From assembly GCA_002448305.1 (NCBI GenBank), contig DJWY01000038.1:1-48334 (forward strand): a DNA stretch of 48,334 bases, read 5' to 3'. How positions within the stretch are numbered: the first letter of the stretch is position 1; the number at the start of each line of letters is the position of its first letter. Positions 1 through 9,200 of this stretch are shown here, one piece after another. The notes under the pieces are model-generated. The model was not told the DNA's origin. It saw only the letters and a program-made list of their open reading frames with translations, and ran no database searches. Made by a program: the position numbers and the translations under genes. This DNA comes from Selenomonadales bacterium UBA7018 (GTDB lineage Bacteria > Bacillota > Negativicutes > Selenomonadales > Selenomonadaceae).

Positions 1-38
1 TCGACTTTACCAACACGTCCTAATTCCACATTCCTCAT
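1..38 (-). CDS. Possible 5' end of a gene running off the left edge
   Basis: Reading leftwards, an ATG at 38 opens a frame that stays open to the window edge and encodes MRNVELGRVGKV. A GTG at 29 in the same frame is an alternative start. It lies 16 bases beyond the stop of the isomerase-like gene on the same strand, so it could be the next gene of that operon. Only twelve codons are visible and no good ribosome-binding site precedes the ATG. The first bases overlap a dispersed repeat. The identity is unknown. Confidence 0.25.
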   Translation of the reverse strand, partial: MRNVELGRVGKV

Positions 39-42
39 TGAA
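19..42 (+). repeat. Degenerate copy of the ATTCCTAATTCCT repeat
   Basis: The stretch carries CCTAATTCC and ATTCCTCATTG, the same building blocks as the better copies at 3545-3578, 8581-8620 and 11421-11460. It lies between two minus-strand genes and overlaps the proposed start of the truncated one. Confidence 0.5.
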
Positions 43-54
43 ATAAAGGGGTTT

Positions 55-837
55 TTAGTCTGTAAAGATAGCTTTAACGGCAGTTTGTGTATCAGTCAGC
101 GGGAAAAGTTCATAGCCGACGCGATACTTATAGCCAAGACGCTTCAAAGTTTCGTAAACTGCATGATAATTAATTTCGCCGGTGCCTGGTTCGTGACGTC
201 CGGGACAATCGGCAATGTGAATATGCCCAATTTGGTCGAAATATTTTTCAATGTTATAGCAGAGCGCGCCCTCGTTATACTGCATGTGATAAGCGTCGAA
301 CAAAATCATCAGATAAGGCGAATTGATAAGGCGCGTAACCTCTGCTGCCATTTGCGTTGTCTGCAAGAAATTGCCGACGTGGTCAACTTTGATATTCAAG
401 CCCTCAAGGTTCATGCGAATTTTATATTCTTCCGCGAGCTTGACGGACGCAAGCAAAGCATTATACATGGAGCAAAGCTTGACGGTGTCAGAAAGTTCGT
501 CGTAGTGATTAACGACAATGCCGCCGTCGCCGAGCGCGTTTGAATGAATCGTAACGGTTTGTGCGCCAACTTTTTTAGCTGCGTCGAGAGAAGCCTTGAG
601 ATTTTCGAGATATTTTTCTTTGTGCGTGGGGTCGACGAGCGAAAAATCATTGTCGCCATTGAAACCGCTGATATTAATTCCGGCTTCCTGCGCGGCATCG
701 CGAACTTTATCTAAATCGCGGATTCTCCAATCCCAAAATTCAACTGCCTCGAAGCCGTCAGCCTTAGCCGCCGCAAATCTCTCGTAGAAATCTTTTTCAG
801 TGTAAAGCGTGTCGATACAAGCGCAACGTTTCAACAT
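55..837 (-). CDS. Sugar phosphate isomerase/epimerase, hydroxypyruvate-isomerase-like TIM barrel
   Basis: The 260-residue protein belongs to the AP-endonuclease-2-like xylose isomerase family of TIM barrels. The C-terminal signature HIHIADCPGRHEPGTGEINY closely matches hydroxypyruvate isomerases (Hyi) and related ketose isomerases or epimerases that use a divalent metal. Further metal-site candidates are NLEGLN near residue 145 and LFDAYHMQ near residue 180. The ATG at 837 is chosen because AAGGAGG lies just upstream, at the stop of the preceding gene. A longer in-frame opening would run back into that gene. It follows an inositol-dehydrogenase-like gene by 13 bases, so both are probably cotranscribed and act in cytoplasmic sugar or inositol catabolism. 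The exact substrate cannot be told from the sequence: hydroxypyruvate, an inosose or a ketose are all possible. Confidence 0.82.
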   Translation of the reverse strand: MLKRCACIDTLYTEKDFYERFAAAKADGFEAVEFWDWRIRDLDKVRDAAQEAGINISGFNGDNDFSLVDPTHKEKYLENLKASLDAAKKVGAQTVTIHSNALGDGGIVVNHYDELSDTVKLCSMYNALLASVKLAEEYKIRMNLEGLNIKVDHVGNFLQTTQMAAEVTRLINSPYLMILFDAYHMQYNEGALCYNIEKYFDQIGHIHIADCPGRHEPGTGEINYHAVYETLKRLGYKYRVGYELFPLTDTQTAVKAIFTD

Positions 838-850
838 GCTCAACGCCTCC

Positions 851-1861
851 TTACACGTCAACTTCCGAAATTTTAACGGGGCGACCTTCCTTGCAGGATT
901 TAGTTGCCGCCGCCGCCATAAGCACCGGATAAAGTCCGTCCTCAACGGTTACAGGTGTTTCTTCGTTGTTGATAACTGCTTTTGCAAACGCTTTCATCTC
1001 GGAAACAAAAGCTTGCTCATATCTGTCCCACATTATTTGATAAGCCGTGCCGCCGACTGTGCCGTTAGCGTCTGCGAAAGTCGCAGTGTTGGGAATGTCA
1101 TTGCCGTTCATTGCAACGCCTTTTTCGCCGAAAACTTCGACGCGCTGGTCGTAGCCGTAAACTGCTTTGCGCGAATTGTCGATAACGGCGATTGTGCCGC
1201 CCTTGAATTTCAACGTAACGACTGCAGTATCAACGTCGCCAGCTTCGCCGATTGCCGGGTCAACCAAAACTGCACTTTGAGTGTAGACTTCCTCAACTTC
1301 GTCGCCCGAAAGAAATCTCACCATGTCGAAATCATGAATCATCATGTCGTAGAAAATACCGCCCGAAACTTTAACATAAGCAATCGGGGGCGGTTCAGGG
1401 TCGCGAGAGCTGACCTTAATGATATGCGGCTTGCCAACCTTGCCAGCGCGAACCATATCGTAAACTGCGCGGTGGTTGTGGTCGAATCTTCTACAAAAAC
1501 CTATTTGGCACTTGACTCCGGCTTTTTTCACTGCGTCAATAGCTTCATGAACTCTCTTGATGTCGTAATCAATGGGCTTTTCGCAGAAAATGTGTTTGCC
1601 TGCCTTCGCCGTCTCGATAATATATTTGGAGTGCATGTCGGTTGAAGAACAAATCGCGACCGCTTCGATTTCGGGGTCGTTCAAAATGTCGTTAGCGTCT
1701 TTGGTGACGTTCTTGATACCGAACTGAGCGGCATAAGCTACGGTTTGCTCGTTAGCGAACGGGTCAGCAACCGTTTTAATTTCGAGTTCAGGCACGAACA
1801 GCGAAATATTTCTGATATGCACTTTTCCAATACGTCCTGCTCCGATTACACCAATTTTCAT
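851..1861 (-). CDS. iolG: Inositol 2-dehydrogenase-like oxidoreductase (Gfo/Idh/MocA family)
   Basis: This is a 336-residue NAD(P)-dependent dehydrogenase. The N-terminal Rossmann motif is GVIGAGRIGKVH (residues 4-15). The family's catalytic EKP motif appears in HIFCEKPIDYD near residue 96, and the active-site DMMIHDFDM segment with its conserved Asp and His lies near residue 170. Length and motifs fit myo-inositol 2-dehydrogenase IolG, which oxidises myo-inositol to 2-keto-inositol. Related scyllo-inositol or other sugar dehydrogenases share these motifs. The start has an excellent AGGGAGG site 6 bases upstream. The isomerase-like gene downstream and the sugar-sensing genes upstream support a carbohydrate catabolic role. 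No other iol genes are visible, though the operon may continue past the left edge. Confidence 0.85.
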   Translation of the reverse strand: MKIGVIGAGRIGKVHIRNISLFVPELEIKTVADPFANEQTVAYAAQFGIKNVTKDANDILNDPEIEAVAICSSTDMHSKYIIETAKAGKHIFCEKPIDYDIKRVHEAIDAVKKAGVKCQIGFCRRFDHNHRAVYDMVRAGKVGKPHIIKVSSRDPEPPPIAYVKVSGGIFYDMMIHDFDMVRFLSGDEVEEVYTQSAVLVDPAIGEAGDVDTAVVTLKFKGGTIAVIDNSRKAVYGYDQRVEVFGEKGVAMNGNDIPNTATFADANGTVGGTAYQIMWDRYEQAFVSEMKAFAKAVINNEETPVTVEDGLYPVLMAAAATKSCKEGRPVKISEVDV

Positions 1862-1990
1862 ATAAAACCCTCCCTAAGTTTGACTAAGAAAAATTTTTAC
1901 GTTATGCGTATGATAAACTTTTGGGCAGATTTTCCCAGTCAGAAACTTTTTTTTAAAGCTTTGATTTTGTTTAGGTATTGGAAGGCATAA

Positions 1991-2025
1991 GAAAACACCC
2001 CAACCAAAATTTTTTGGCGGAGTGT
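1991..2025 (-). terminator. Intrinsic terminator downstream of the response regulator
   Basis: On the minus strand, ACACTCCGCC with four A residues pairs with TTTTGG and GGGGTGT around a short AT loop, followed by TTTTC. It lies 12 bases after the stop of the response regulator gene and should separate the sensor operon from iolG. A T-rich run on the other side means it could also act in the plus direction. Confidence 0.7.
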
Positions 2026-2036
2026 AATTTTTTTGA

Positions 2037-3548
2037 TTAGGATAAAAATTTTTCGCGATATTGACCAGGCGTTAAGCCCGTATTTTTTTTGAAGACCTTG
2101 ACGAAATATTGATAATCGCTGAACCCTCCGGCGGCGGCAATATTTTTTATCTTCTCGGAAGTCGTCACGAGCCGCTTTTTTATATGCTCAATTCTTAGTT
2201 CCGTAAGATAATCGCTAAATCCTTTGTCCAGTGATTTTTTAAACAGCGTCGAAAAATATGACGGATTCAGGTGAACCGCCTTCGCAACATCGGATTGCGA
2301 AATGTCTTCGTGATAATGCGCTTCGATATATTTCAACGCTAAGCGAATCGCCGGATGCAGATAATCTTTTCCTTGCCGCCCGCGCAGGTCTTGTAAAAAT
2401 TTTTCCAGTCGCGAAAACCATTCCGAAAAATTTTCCGCTTGCAACGGATTGGGCAATAAATTCCGCTCAGCTTTAAAAAGTTCCCCTATAAATGTTGACA
2501 AAATTTCGGGGTGAAGTCTCGCGCCCAAAAGTTTTTCCCTAAAAATTTTCTGCGCGGCGGAAAAATCTTCGTCGGTGAAGCTCAACGCTTCAATCAGCTC
2601 GCGTCCAGAACTTTTCAGCTCGTCGACGATTTTTATTTCCAGCGGTGATATTTCTTCCAACAAAATAATTTTCTCGTCCAAATAATATGAATATGCGCGG
2701 GCGTCGTAAATTTTCTGCCACGCGCTAGATAATTCCGCTAAAGATTTTTTTTGCGGCGATATAAATATTTTGAGTTCCAAATTGAAATAAAGTTTCGCGA
2801 AATTGCTAAGCCGCTCGGCAATTTCTTTCCTAAATCCTTCGACTATCAAGCCCCAATGAAAAAATCCGCCGCGTTCCGAATCAAAAATCAGCGGCTGAAC
2901 TCTATCGCCCAATAAATTTCGGCAAGTATTCAACGCCATTTCCGAAAACGCCGATAAAAAGTTTTCGCGCTCGCCTTCCGTTAAAAGTTGCTCGCGTTCG
3001 TGCCATTTCTTTGGGATTATCATTAAAGCTACCGCCGATTTAAAATTTATATCAAAATTCGCGTCGCGTGCAAGCTCGTTAAGTTTATCATTGCCCGCGT
3101 CAAACGCCCTGAAAAAATCTTCCCGCAACTTTTTGCTACCAATTAACGCTAGTCGCTCTATGTCGAAATTTTCTTCCGCTTCAAACGAAATTTTATTCAG
3201 CGCGTCAAGCAATGTCTCTTCCGTCAAATTATTTTTCAAAAGGTAATCATCAATGCCCAGTTTCATCGCTTCTTTGACGTAAATAAAATCGTCGTGGCAA
3301 CTCAAAATCAAAATGTGCGTGCGCGGTGATATTTTTTTTACTTGCCGCGTCAATTCTATCCCGTCCATTATCGGCATTGATACATCAGCAATCAAAATGT
3401 CCGCGCCACTGCTTTGCAAAATTTCTAATGCCTCTCGACCATTTTTCGCATCGCCAACAATATAAAATCCTTGAGCCTCCCAATTTATCATCTGCTTTAA
3501 ATACGTTCGTACCAAAAAATCATCGTCGACGATTAAAACTTTTTTCAT
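2037..3548 (-). CDS. AraC-family response regulator (YesN type)
   Basis: The 503-residue protein begins with a CheY-like receiver domain (residues 1-120). Acidic residues D8-D10 and the phosphoacceptor D55 in ILIADVSMP are visible. A ~270-residue middle region follows, then a C-terminal AraC/XylS DNA-binding domain (about 400-503) with two helix-turn-helices, including HEDISQSDVAKAVHLNPSYF and the family ending KNTGLTPGQYR. This is the YesN architecture, normally paired with YesM/LytS-type kinases. Here that kinase and a sugar-binding protein gene lie directly upstream on the same strand. The dispersed ATTCCTAATTCCT repeat abuts the start codon and supplies the GAGGA ribosome-binding site. 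The likely targets are genes for uptake or breakdown of the sensed sugar, possibly iolG next door. Confidence 0.93.
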   Translation of the reverse strand: MKKVLIVDDDFLVRTYLKQMINWEAQGFYIVGDAKNGREALEILQSSGADILIADVSMPIMDGIELTRQVKKISPRTHILILSCHDDFIYVKEAMKLGIDDYLLKNNLTEETLLDALNKISFEAEENFDIERLALIGSKKLREDFFRAFDAGNDKLNELARDANFDINFKSAVALMIIPKKWHEREQLLTEGERENFLSAFSEMALNTCRNLLGDRVQPLIFDSERGGFFHWGLIVEGFRKEIAERLSNFAKLYFNLELKIFISPQKKSLAELSSAWQKIYDARAYSYYLDEKIILLEEISPLEIKIVDELKSSGRELIEALSFTDEDFSAAQKIFREKLLGARLHPEILSTFIGELFKAERNLLPNPLQAENFSEWFSRLEKFLQDLRGRQGKDYLHPAIRLALKYIEAHYHEDISQSDVAKAVHLNPSYFSTLFKKSLDKGFSDYLTELRIEHIKKRLVTTSEKIKNIAAAGGFSDYQYFVKVFKKNTGLTPGQYREKFLS

Positions 3549-3578
3549 TCCTAATTCCTCATTCCTAATTCCTAATTG
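3545..3578 (+). repeat. Copy of the ATTCCTAATTCCT repeat at a start codon
   Basis: The unit TCATTCCTAATTCC is repeated about three times with small changes. The copy fills almost the whole 33-base gap between the sugar-binding protein gene and the response regulator gene. Read on the minus strand it ends on the regulator's ATG and supplies GAGGA seven bases upstream of it. Confidence 0.75.
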
Positions 3579-3581
3579 CCT

Positions 3582-4514
3582 TTAAAAGTCCTCCTGTAAT
3601 AAAAATTCTTCCGCATTTTCGGCAGTGATAAGTTCATTGCTTATAAAATTATATTTTTCCACCGGCTGTTTATTTAAATGCGCCGCGACAACTTCTATTG
3701 CTAATTTCCCGGATTCGTGCCCGTCTTGCGAAATTAATGTGTTAATTTTCCCGTTCTTAATCGCCATTATCGCATCATTTTGCGTATCAACTCCTACAAT
3801 CATTAAATTATCCGCCACTTCAATAACTCCTAGCGTCATAATCGCGCTAGTCACGAAAATTCCTTGCGTGTTCGGGCGTTCGCGCAAAAGTTTTTCCGCT
3901 TGCGTCATCGCTTGCCGATATTGAGTTTCCGCCGCCATTGTTTTGCCGATTCTTAGCGAAGAATTTTTTTCTATGTAATTTACAAAGCCCAAAGTCCGAT
4001 GAATATGCGCATTTTGATTCGCACTGCCAGAAATTACGCTGACTTCCGCGCCTTCAGGCAGATTTTTTATCATAAATTCCGCCGCTTTCTCCCCAATCGC
4101 GTAATTATTCGAACCAACATAAGCAATTCCAGCAATTTCTTCGTCAATCGAAAACACAGGAATATTTTTTTCCCGTGCGGCGTCAACAAATTCTTGCGTG
4201 TGATTAATATTCGTCGGCGAAACAATCAGCGCGTCAATTCCATTGTCCAAAAGGTCGCTTATAATTTTATTCTGTTCAGCAAAGACGGTTTCATTTTCGG
4301 CGGTTATGACAATTAATCGCATATTATTTTGTTGAGCCGCTTGAATCATTCCAGAGCGCACCGATAGCCAATGCTCGCTGTCCATTGCCTTCAATACAAC
4401 GCCGATTGTGCGACTTGGAATAAATTTTTCTTCCGATTTTTGCATGGAATAGGAAATTACCGCGATTAAAAGCATTGCTAGTATCCCATAAAATAATGCA
4501 ATAAATTTTGTCAT
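3582..4514 (-). CDS. Membrane-anchored periplasmic sugar-binding protein (sensor component)
   Basis: The 310-residue protein has one N-terminal hydrophobic segment (residues 4-24), then a type I periplasmic-binding fold of the ribose/galactose-binding family (Peripla_BP_4). Typical segments are IGVVLKAMDSEHW near residue 37, GIDALIVSPTN, IPVFSIDEEI, VGSNNYAIG and IVGVDTQNDA. It is encoded between a histidine kinase (4-base ATGA overlap) and a response regulator. No ABC permease or ATPase genes are present. The gene order therefore suggests a ligand-sensing partner of the kinase rather than a transporter component. No lipobox cysteine is visible, so the hydrophobic segment probably remains as an anchor. 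The ligand is unknown, most likely a monosaccharide or polyol. Confidence 0.88.
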   Translation of the reverse strand: MTKFIALFYGILAMLLIAVISYSMQKSEEKFIPSRTIGVVLKAMDSEHWLSVRSGMIQAAQQNNMRLIVITAENETVFAEQNKIISDLLDNGIDALIVSPTNINHTQEFVDAAREKNIPVFSIDEEIAGIAYVGSNNYAIGEKAAEFMIKNLPEGAEVSVISGSANQNAHIHRTLGFVNYIEKNSSLRIGKTMAAETQYRQAMTQAEKLLRERPNTQGIFVTSAIMTLGVIEVADNLMIVGVDTQNDAIMAIKNGKINTLISQDGHESGKLAIEVVAAHLNKQPVEKYNFISNELITAENAEEFLLQEDF

Positions 4515-6142
4515 TTAATCACCTCTGCCGGAAGGTAAATTGATATTTTAGTATAAGTTTTACCGTCACTTTCGCATAAAACTTCTCCGGAATCGCCGTA
4601 ATAAAGTTTTAATCGTTCTTTTATGTTTGAAACGCCTATTCCAGAAAAGCCCCCGTGCGCTTTTTTATCTGACGGTTTCGCTGATAAATTCTCCAAAATT
4701 TCGGGCGAAATTCCCTTTCCGTCATCTAAAATTGAAATTATTAACTTACCGTTGCTTATTTCTGAACTAATTATTATTCGGCAAAATGTTTTTTCGGGGC
4801 TTGGCGCGTGCAAAATGCTATTTTCTACGAACGGTTGAAGAATTAATCGCGGCACTCGGCAAGATAATGTTTCTTCCGCTAAGTTAAAATCGACCGCGAA
4901 TGAATTCATTAATCTAAATTCCTGCAACGCAACATATTTTTTCAACGTCGAAATTTCTTCCGCTAACGTTCCAAATTCTCCTTCGCGATTCGTGCTTACC
5001 TGCAATAGCTCGATAAAATTTGCTAAAAGTTCGCCGATATTCTTCGCGCCTTGAATCATAGCCGCAAACCGGATTGAATTCAACGTATTATAAATAAAAT
5101 GCGGGCGAATTTGATACTGCAAAGCGTTTAATTCGGCTTGACGCTTTAAAATTTTTTCGTTCTCCAGATTATCAAGCATGTGATTAAAACGCTCGGCAAG
5201 ATAGCCAATTTCGTCATTGCCTTCAACTTTTGCTCGCAATGAAAAGTTCCCGTGCCCCACGTCTTGCATAATTTGCGCTAAATTTTCAACTGGCTCATTG
5301 AGTTTTGCAGACAAAACATAAATAAGAAATGTCGACAAAATTAATATAAAAATTACACCCAATACACTAAGAATTTGCATAAAAATTATTTTGCTCTCAA
5401 TTTTTTTCCTATTTACAAGCAAAGTTATTTTAAAATGCGAAAAAGGCATTTCAACTTCGGCACTTATGAAATCTTTTTTATTCAGAGTGGAATAAGCGCG
5501 ACTTTGTGAAATAATATTGCCCGCCGCGTCGAACATTAGCGCAATATTTGAATTATCAGAGCCTAAATCGTCAATAAAATTGTAATAAAGCCCACGTTCG
5601 CTAATTTGCGTCGTTACAAATGCATTTTCGCCGGAAATTTCAGCCTTATAAAGGAAAATTTTTTTCTCGGCAGGATTAAGGATATTTTCTGCAAAAATTG
5701 GACGCATACCGCTTTGATTATCGATAATATTTTGCCATGCTACGGAATCTTTATCGTCGAGTTTCTGAACGGAATTATATTCTTCGGAGCGAATTAAAAT
5801 TTTCTTATCGGGCATAAATATATAAATGTCGTCTGCCAAAGGATTTTTTTCGCGATAAGTTTTGAGTTTGCTAGCAATTTTTGGATAATTTTGGCTCGCA
5901 AGAGAAGTTTTAATGTCATCATCAAATGAAATATCTAAATTCGCCCGATAAATTTTTTGAAAGCCTGCATCGGCATTTTTCGCGCCTATATAAACTCGTT
6001 CATAAAGCGAATTAGCATATTCTGAATAAAAATATTCTGCGGAGTAATGATAAAACAAAAGCATTGCGAAGATTATAGCCAAAACATTTATGACAAGCGC
6101 GGCGAGAAACATTTTTAAACGCATATTCCAAACGATTTTCAT
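4511..6142 (-). CDS. Sensor histidine kinase, LytS/YesM family
   Basis: The 543-residue membrane kinase has a transmembrane helix near residues 10-35, a ~230-residue extracytoplasmic sensor region (probably Cache-like) and a second helix near 250-275. A HAMP domain (PVENLAQIMQDVGHGNF, then NDEIGYLAERFN) leads to the His_kinase module with H348 in QIRPHFIYNTLNSI. The HATPase domain has N-box LILQPFVENSILHA and GGFSGIGVSNIKERL. The start is the ATG at 6142, with GGGAAG seven bases upstream. A TTG five codons earlier is the alternative. The stop overlaps the binding-protein start by 4 bases, so the proteins are probably translationally coupled. A promoter, TTGCCG-N17-TAAAAT, lies at 6163-6191. 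The kinase should phosphorylate the YesN-type regulator of this operon in response to the bound sugar. Confidence 0.93.
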   Translation of the reverse strand: MKIVWNMRLKMFLAALVINVLAIIFAMLLFYHYSAEYFYSEYANSLYERVYIGAKNADAGFQKIYRANLDISFDDDIKTSLASQNYPKIASKLKTYREKNPLADDIYIFMPDKKILIRSEEYNSVQKLDDKDSVAWQNIIDNQSGMRPIFAENILNPAEKKIFLYKAEISGENAFVTTQISERGLYYNFIDDLGSDNSNIALMFDAAGNIISQSRAYSTLNKKDFISAEVEMPFSHFKITLLVNRKKIESKIIFMQILSVLGVIFILILSTFLIYVLSAKLNEPVENLAQIMQDVGHGNFSLRAKVEGNDEIGYLAERFNHMLDNLENEKILKRQAELNALQYQIRPHFIYNTLNSIRFAAMIQGAKNIGELLANFIELLQVSTNREGEFGTLAEEISTLKKYVALQEFRLMNSFAVDFNLAEETLSCRVPRLILQPFVENSILHAPSPEKTFCRIIISSEISNGKLIISILDDGKGISPEILENLSAKPSDKKAHGGFSGIGVSNIKERLKLYYGDSGEVLCESDGKTYTKISIYLPAEVIK

Positions 6143-6162
6143 TGCTCGACTTCCCAACGCCG

Positions 6163-6191
6163 ATTTTATCTGAAAGTAAAAGTTGCGGCAA
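6163..6191 (-). promoter_or_regulatory. Sigma-70-type promoter of the three-component sensor operon
   Basis: On the minus strand, TTGCCG (6191-6186) and TAAAAT (6168-6163) are separated by 17 bases. They lie 20 bases upstream of the kinase start. Confidence 0.55.
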
Positions 6192-6196
6192 GCGTC

Positions 6197-6225
6197 TTGT
6201 TAAAATGAAAAGACTATGATAATAT
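6197..6225 (+). promoter_or_regulatory. Candidate promoter of the J-like/GTPase operon
   Basis: TTGTTA and TAATAT are separated by 17 bases, 35 bases before the first gene of the plus-strand block. TATGAT at 6215 is an alternative -10. It is divergent from, and nearly touches, the sensor operon promoter. Confidence 0.4.
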
Positions 6226-6260
6226 TTCCGACAGCATAAAAATTTTAAGGAGGGTTGAGT

Positions 6261-9200
6261 TTGGCTAAACGAAATATTTTTGAAATGCTCGGCTTGGAGT
6301 TTGACCCTCCCGACAACATAAAAAAAATTCGCGCCGCCTACGAAAATTGGAAGAAGAGATTAACTTCCGAACAAAATACGACCGTCGACCCGACGCGCCT
6401 TGCTGAAATTCGCGAAGAACTTCAAATGGACGAATATATTTCGCTTACGTTGGATAATCCGCGCTTTCGTCAGCGCGAAGCGGAATCACTCAAACAACAG
6501 CGCGTTGAGGAGCTACGGCTTTATATTGATATTCAGCGCGGCGACACGTCCGGCACGTTGCAAGTTAATCAGGCGCAAATTCGGCAGATAAAAGACAAGT
6601 TACGTCTAAGTTTGGCAACGATTGAGGCGACTTATCGCGAACAAGGCTTTGAGGTTAAGCCAATCAAGACGACGCAGAAAATTTTGATGACGCTAAATAA
6701 TTTCTTCCTGTCTGATTCGGTTATGGAGGAGCTAAAGAAAAATTTCGCGATATTCCAAACCGTGCCGGACGAAAAAAATTTTTCGTGGTCGGCAAATGTT
6801 CACGACCTTTACGAGCTGGCTTATTATTTAGAAAATCAGATTGAGCCTTCGCCCGATTTTTATAAGAGGCGCGACACTGACGAATTGCGCGAAATTTTCC
6901 GTCAAGAGGCTAAGAAAGTTTCTTCACCAATCCCGCAATGGCAATCGATTAAAGCTTTGCTAAATCTCGCGCAAACGCAAGTTTTTAACACCGACGATAG
7001 CCGCTTTAAATACGACCACTCGTTGAAGATTGAGGCGCTGGAGAAATTTTTCGCTCAGATAAAATCTGCGCCCGAACTTTTCAAGCGCGATAACTACTTT
7101 GCTGACAACTGCATAAATCGCATTCGGCGCACTTTTCCCAATCTGCTGAACTATGAACTAAGTGCCGCGCTTTACAACAAGGCGGCGGGACTTCTCAAAA
7201 ATCCTTACGAGGCGATTGATGACGCCGGCGAAAATTCTTTTTGCATGACCTGCGCCAACTGCGGAGCCTTTGAAAATTTCCGGACTCGCGAAGAGGCACA
7301 ACGCGCCCATTGCAAAATTTGCGGCGAAAGTTTTTATATCGATTGTCCGAAATGCGGCAAGAAAATTCCCGCGACTGCTGAACATTGCACGGCTTGTGAC
7401 TTCTCCTTTACGGAGCTTAGAAATTTTTCAAAGTATATCGGCGACGCAAATTCAATGCTTGACCTTGTCGAACAGGCGCGCAACGCCGATGAGTCAGTTA
7501 ATATCGTCACGGCGGAAATTGTTAAACTACTTGCCAAAGCCCGTCAACTTAAGCCTGAATCCCACGAGCTGAAAAAAATCGAATGGCGTATCAACAAGAC
7601 TGCCGCCGAAATTAAAAGACGAGAACTTTATTCTTGGGCGGAAAAGAAATTGCCGAGCTTGTCGATTGCGCCTGATAGAGCCGTCAGCGATTGCGTCGAA
7701 ATTTTGCGCAAGATTAAGGACTACAAGCCCGCGCAGGACAGATTGAAACTTATTACGCCGCGCACGCCGCCCGCTATTATCGCGACCCTTAAAGAAAATT
7801 ATTCGCCGCCGAATAACTCTGCTATCGGGAAAATTTCAGTTAGTGCAAAATCTACTAATACTGCCGCCGGTCTGGTTTGTAATGTTTCGTGGCAAGCCGC
7901 TAACGATTTGGGCGTTGCCTATACGCTGATTAGAAAAATTGACGGTGAGCCGAAAACTTATCGCGACGGAGAAATTTTGATTGAGAATACGGATAAACTA
8001 GAATTCAACGACACCGACGTTAAACCCGGAATTTTATACGGCTACGCGATTTTTTCGACGCGATTTGGAACTATTTCCCCGCCTAAAACTACGACTGCCC
8101 TTCACTATAGCGACCTTGACGCGAAAAAGTTAATCGCTAAGACTGAAGACGGCTTTTGTAAATTTATTTGGCGATTGCCTTCGGAAACTTGTTTAGGCGT
8201 GCGGATTTTGCGCAGTGACAGTGCGGGAAAAAGCGTCGTCGTTGCCGAATGCGAGCAAAATTCTTTCGTCGATAGGAACGTTAAAAACCGCAAGCAGTAT
8301 CAATATCGGTTGCAATGCGTCTACTACGCCGCAGAAGATAACGCCGCCAATAATGAAAAATATTTCGCCCGACAGAGCGAGGAAATTTACAACAAGGTTT
8401 GGAAGATTGAGCGTAATTATAAATACAGTCACGGCTTGACGGTCACATTGACGCCCGAACAGCCGCCTAAGTGCGTGGAGAATTTAACTTGTAGCGTAAA
8501 GGGCGGGCGCGTTCATTTTACTTGGAAATCGACGGGCGATTTTTCGCTTTGGTTTAAGGAAGTCGACAAGGAAGCCGCGCAAACTTCAATTAGGAATTCG
8601 GAATTAGGAATTAGGAATGATAATTTTGAGTTGAATAAGGTTGACGAGATTTTAGGCAGTGGCGTCGTCTGCAAGAGGGCGGAAAGTTCCGACGAAGCTT
8701 GCGACTTTCCGTTGAGTAGCGACACCGTTAAAATTGCCGTAATTAGCGCGACTAAGGAATTGGGATTGCTTAACGACATTGTAACTTGCGCGAATATTGA
8801 GCCTTGCGAGATTGACGCCGCTAAAACGCAAATCGACGCGGGCGGCTTGAAACTCGTTTTAAAATCCGTGCCCGAAAATCTCTACATGATTCACTACAAA
8901 ATTAATACTAAGGACGCCGACGAACTTTACGCGACGATTGAGACTGCCAAAGCTAGGCAGATGAATCGCATTTACGCCAACAAATACGCGCAAGATACTT
9001 TCATTTCGCAAAGCCATCTGCCACCTAAAGAAATTTATATTACGGTTATAGGCGAATACAAATTCAGCGACGGGACAGCAGCTTATTCTGCGCCAAGCAC
9101 TTTAATTTTAAACAATCGCCCGAAAGAAATTATTTCGTATCATTTGGAGTGGGGCACGAGTGGACTTTTCAAGAAGGAAATTCACGCTAAGGATTGCAAG

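Noticed and set aside
809..1645. Long open frame antisense to the iolG-like gene
   Set aside because: The iolG-like protein on the other strand has clear family motifs and a strong ribosome-binding site. The antisense frame reads as a shadow with no family features.
6261..6470. Classical DnaJ co-chaperone domain at the start of the 1076-residue protein
   Set aside because: The helical pattern is J-like but the HPD motif is absent, so Hsp70 stimulation should not be claimed.
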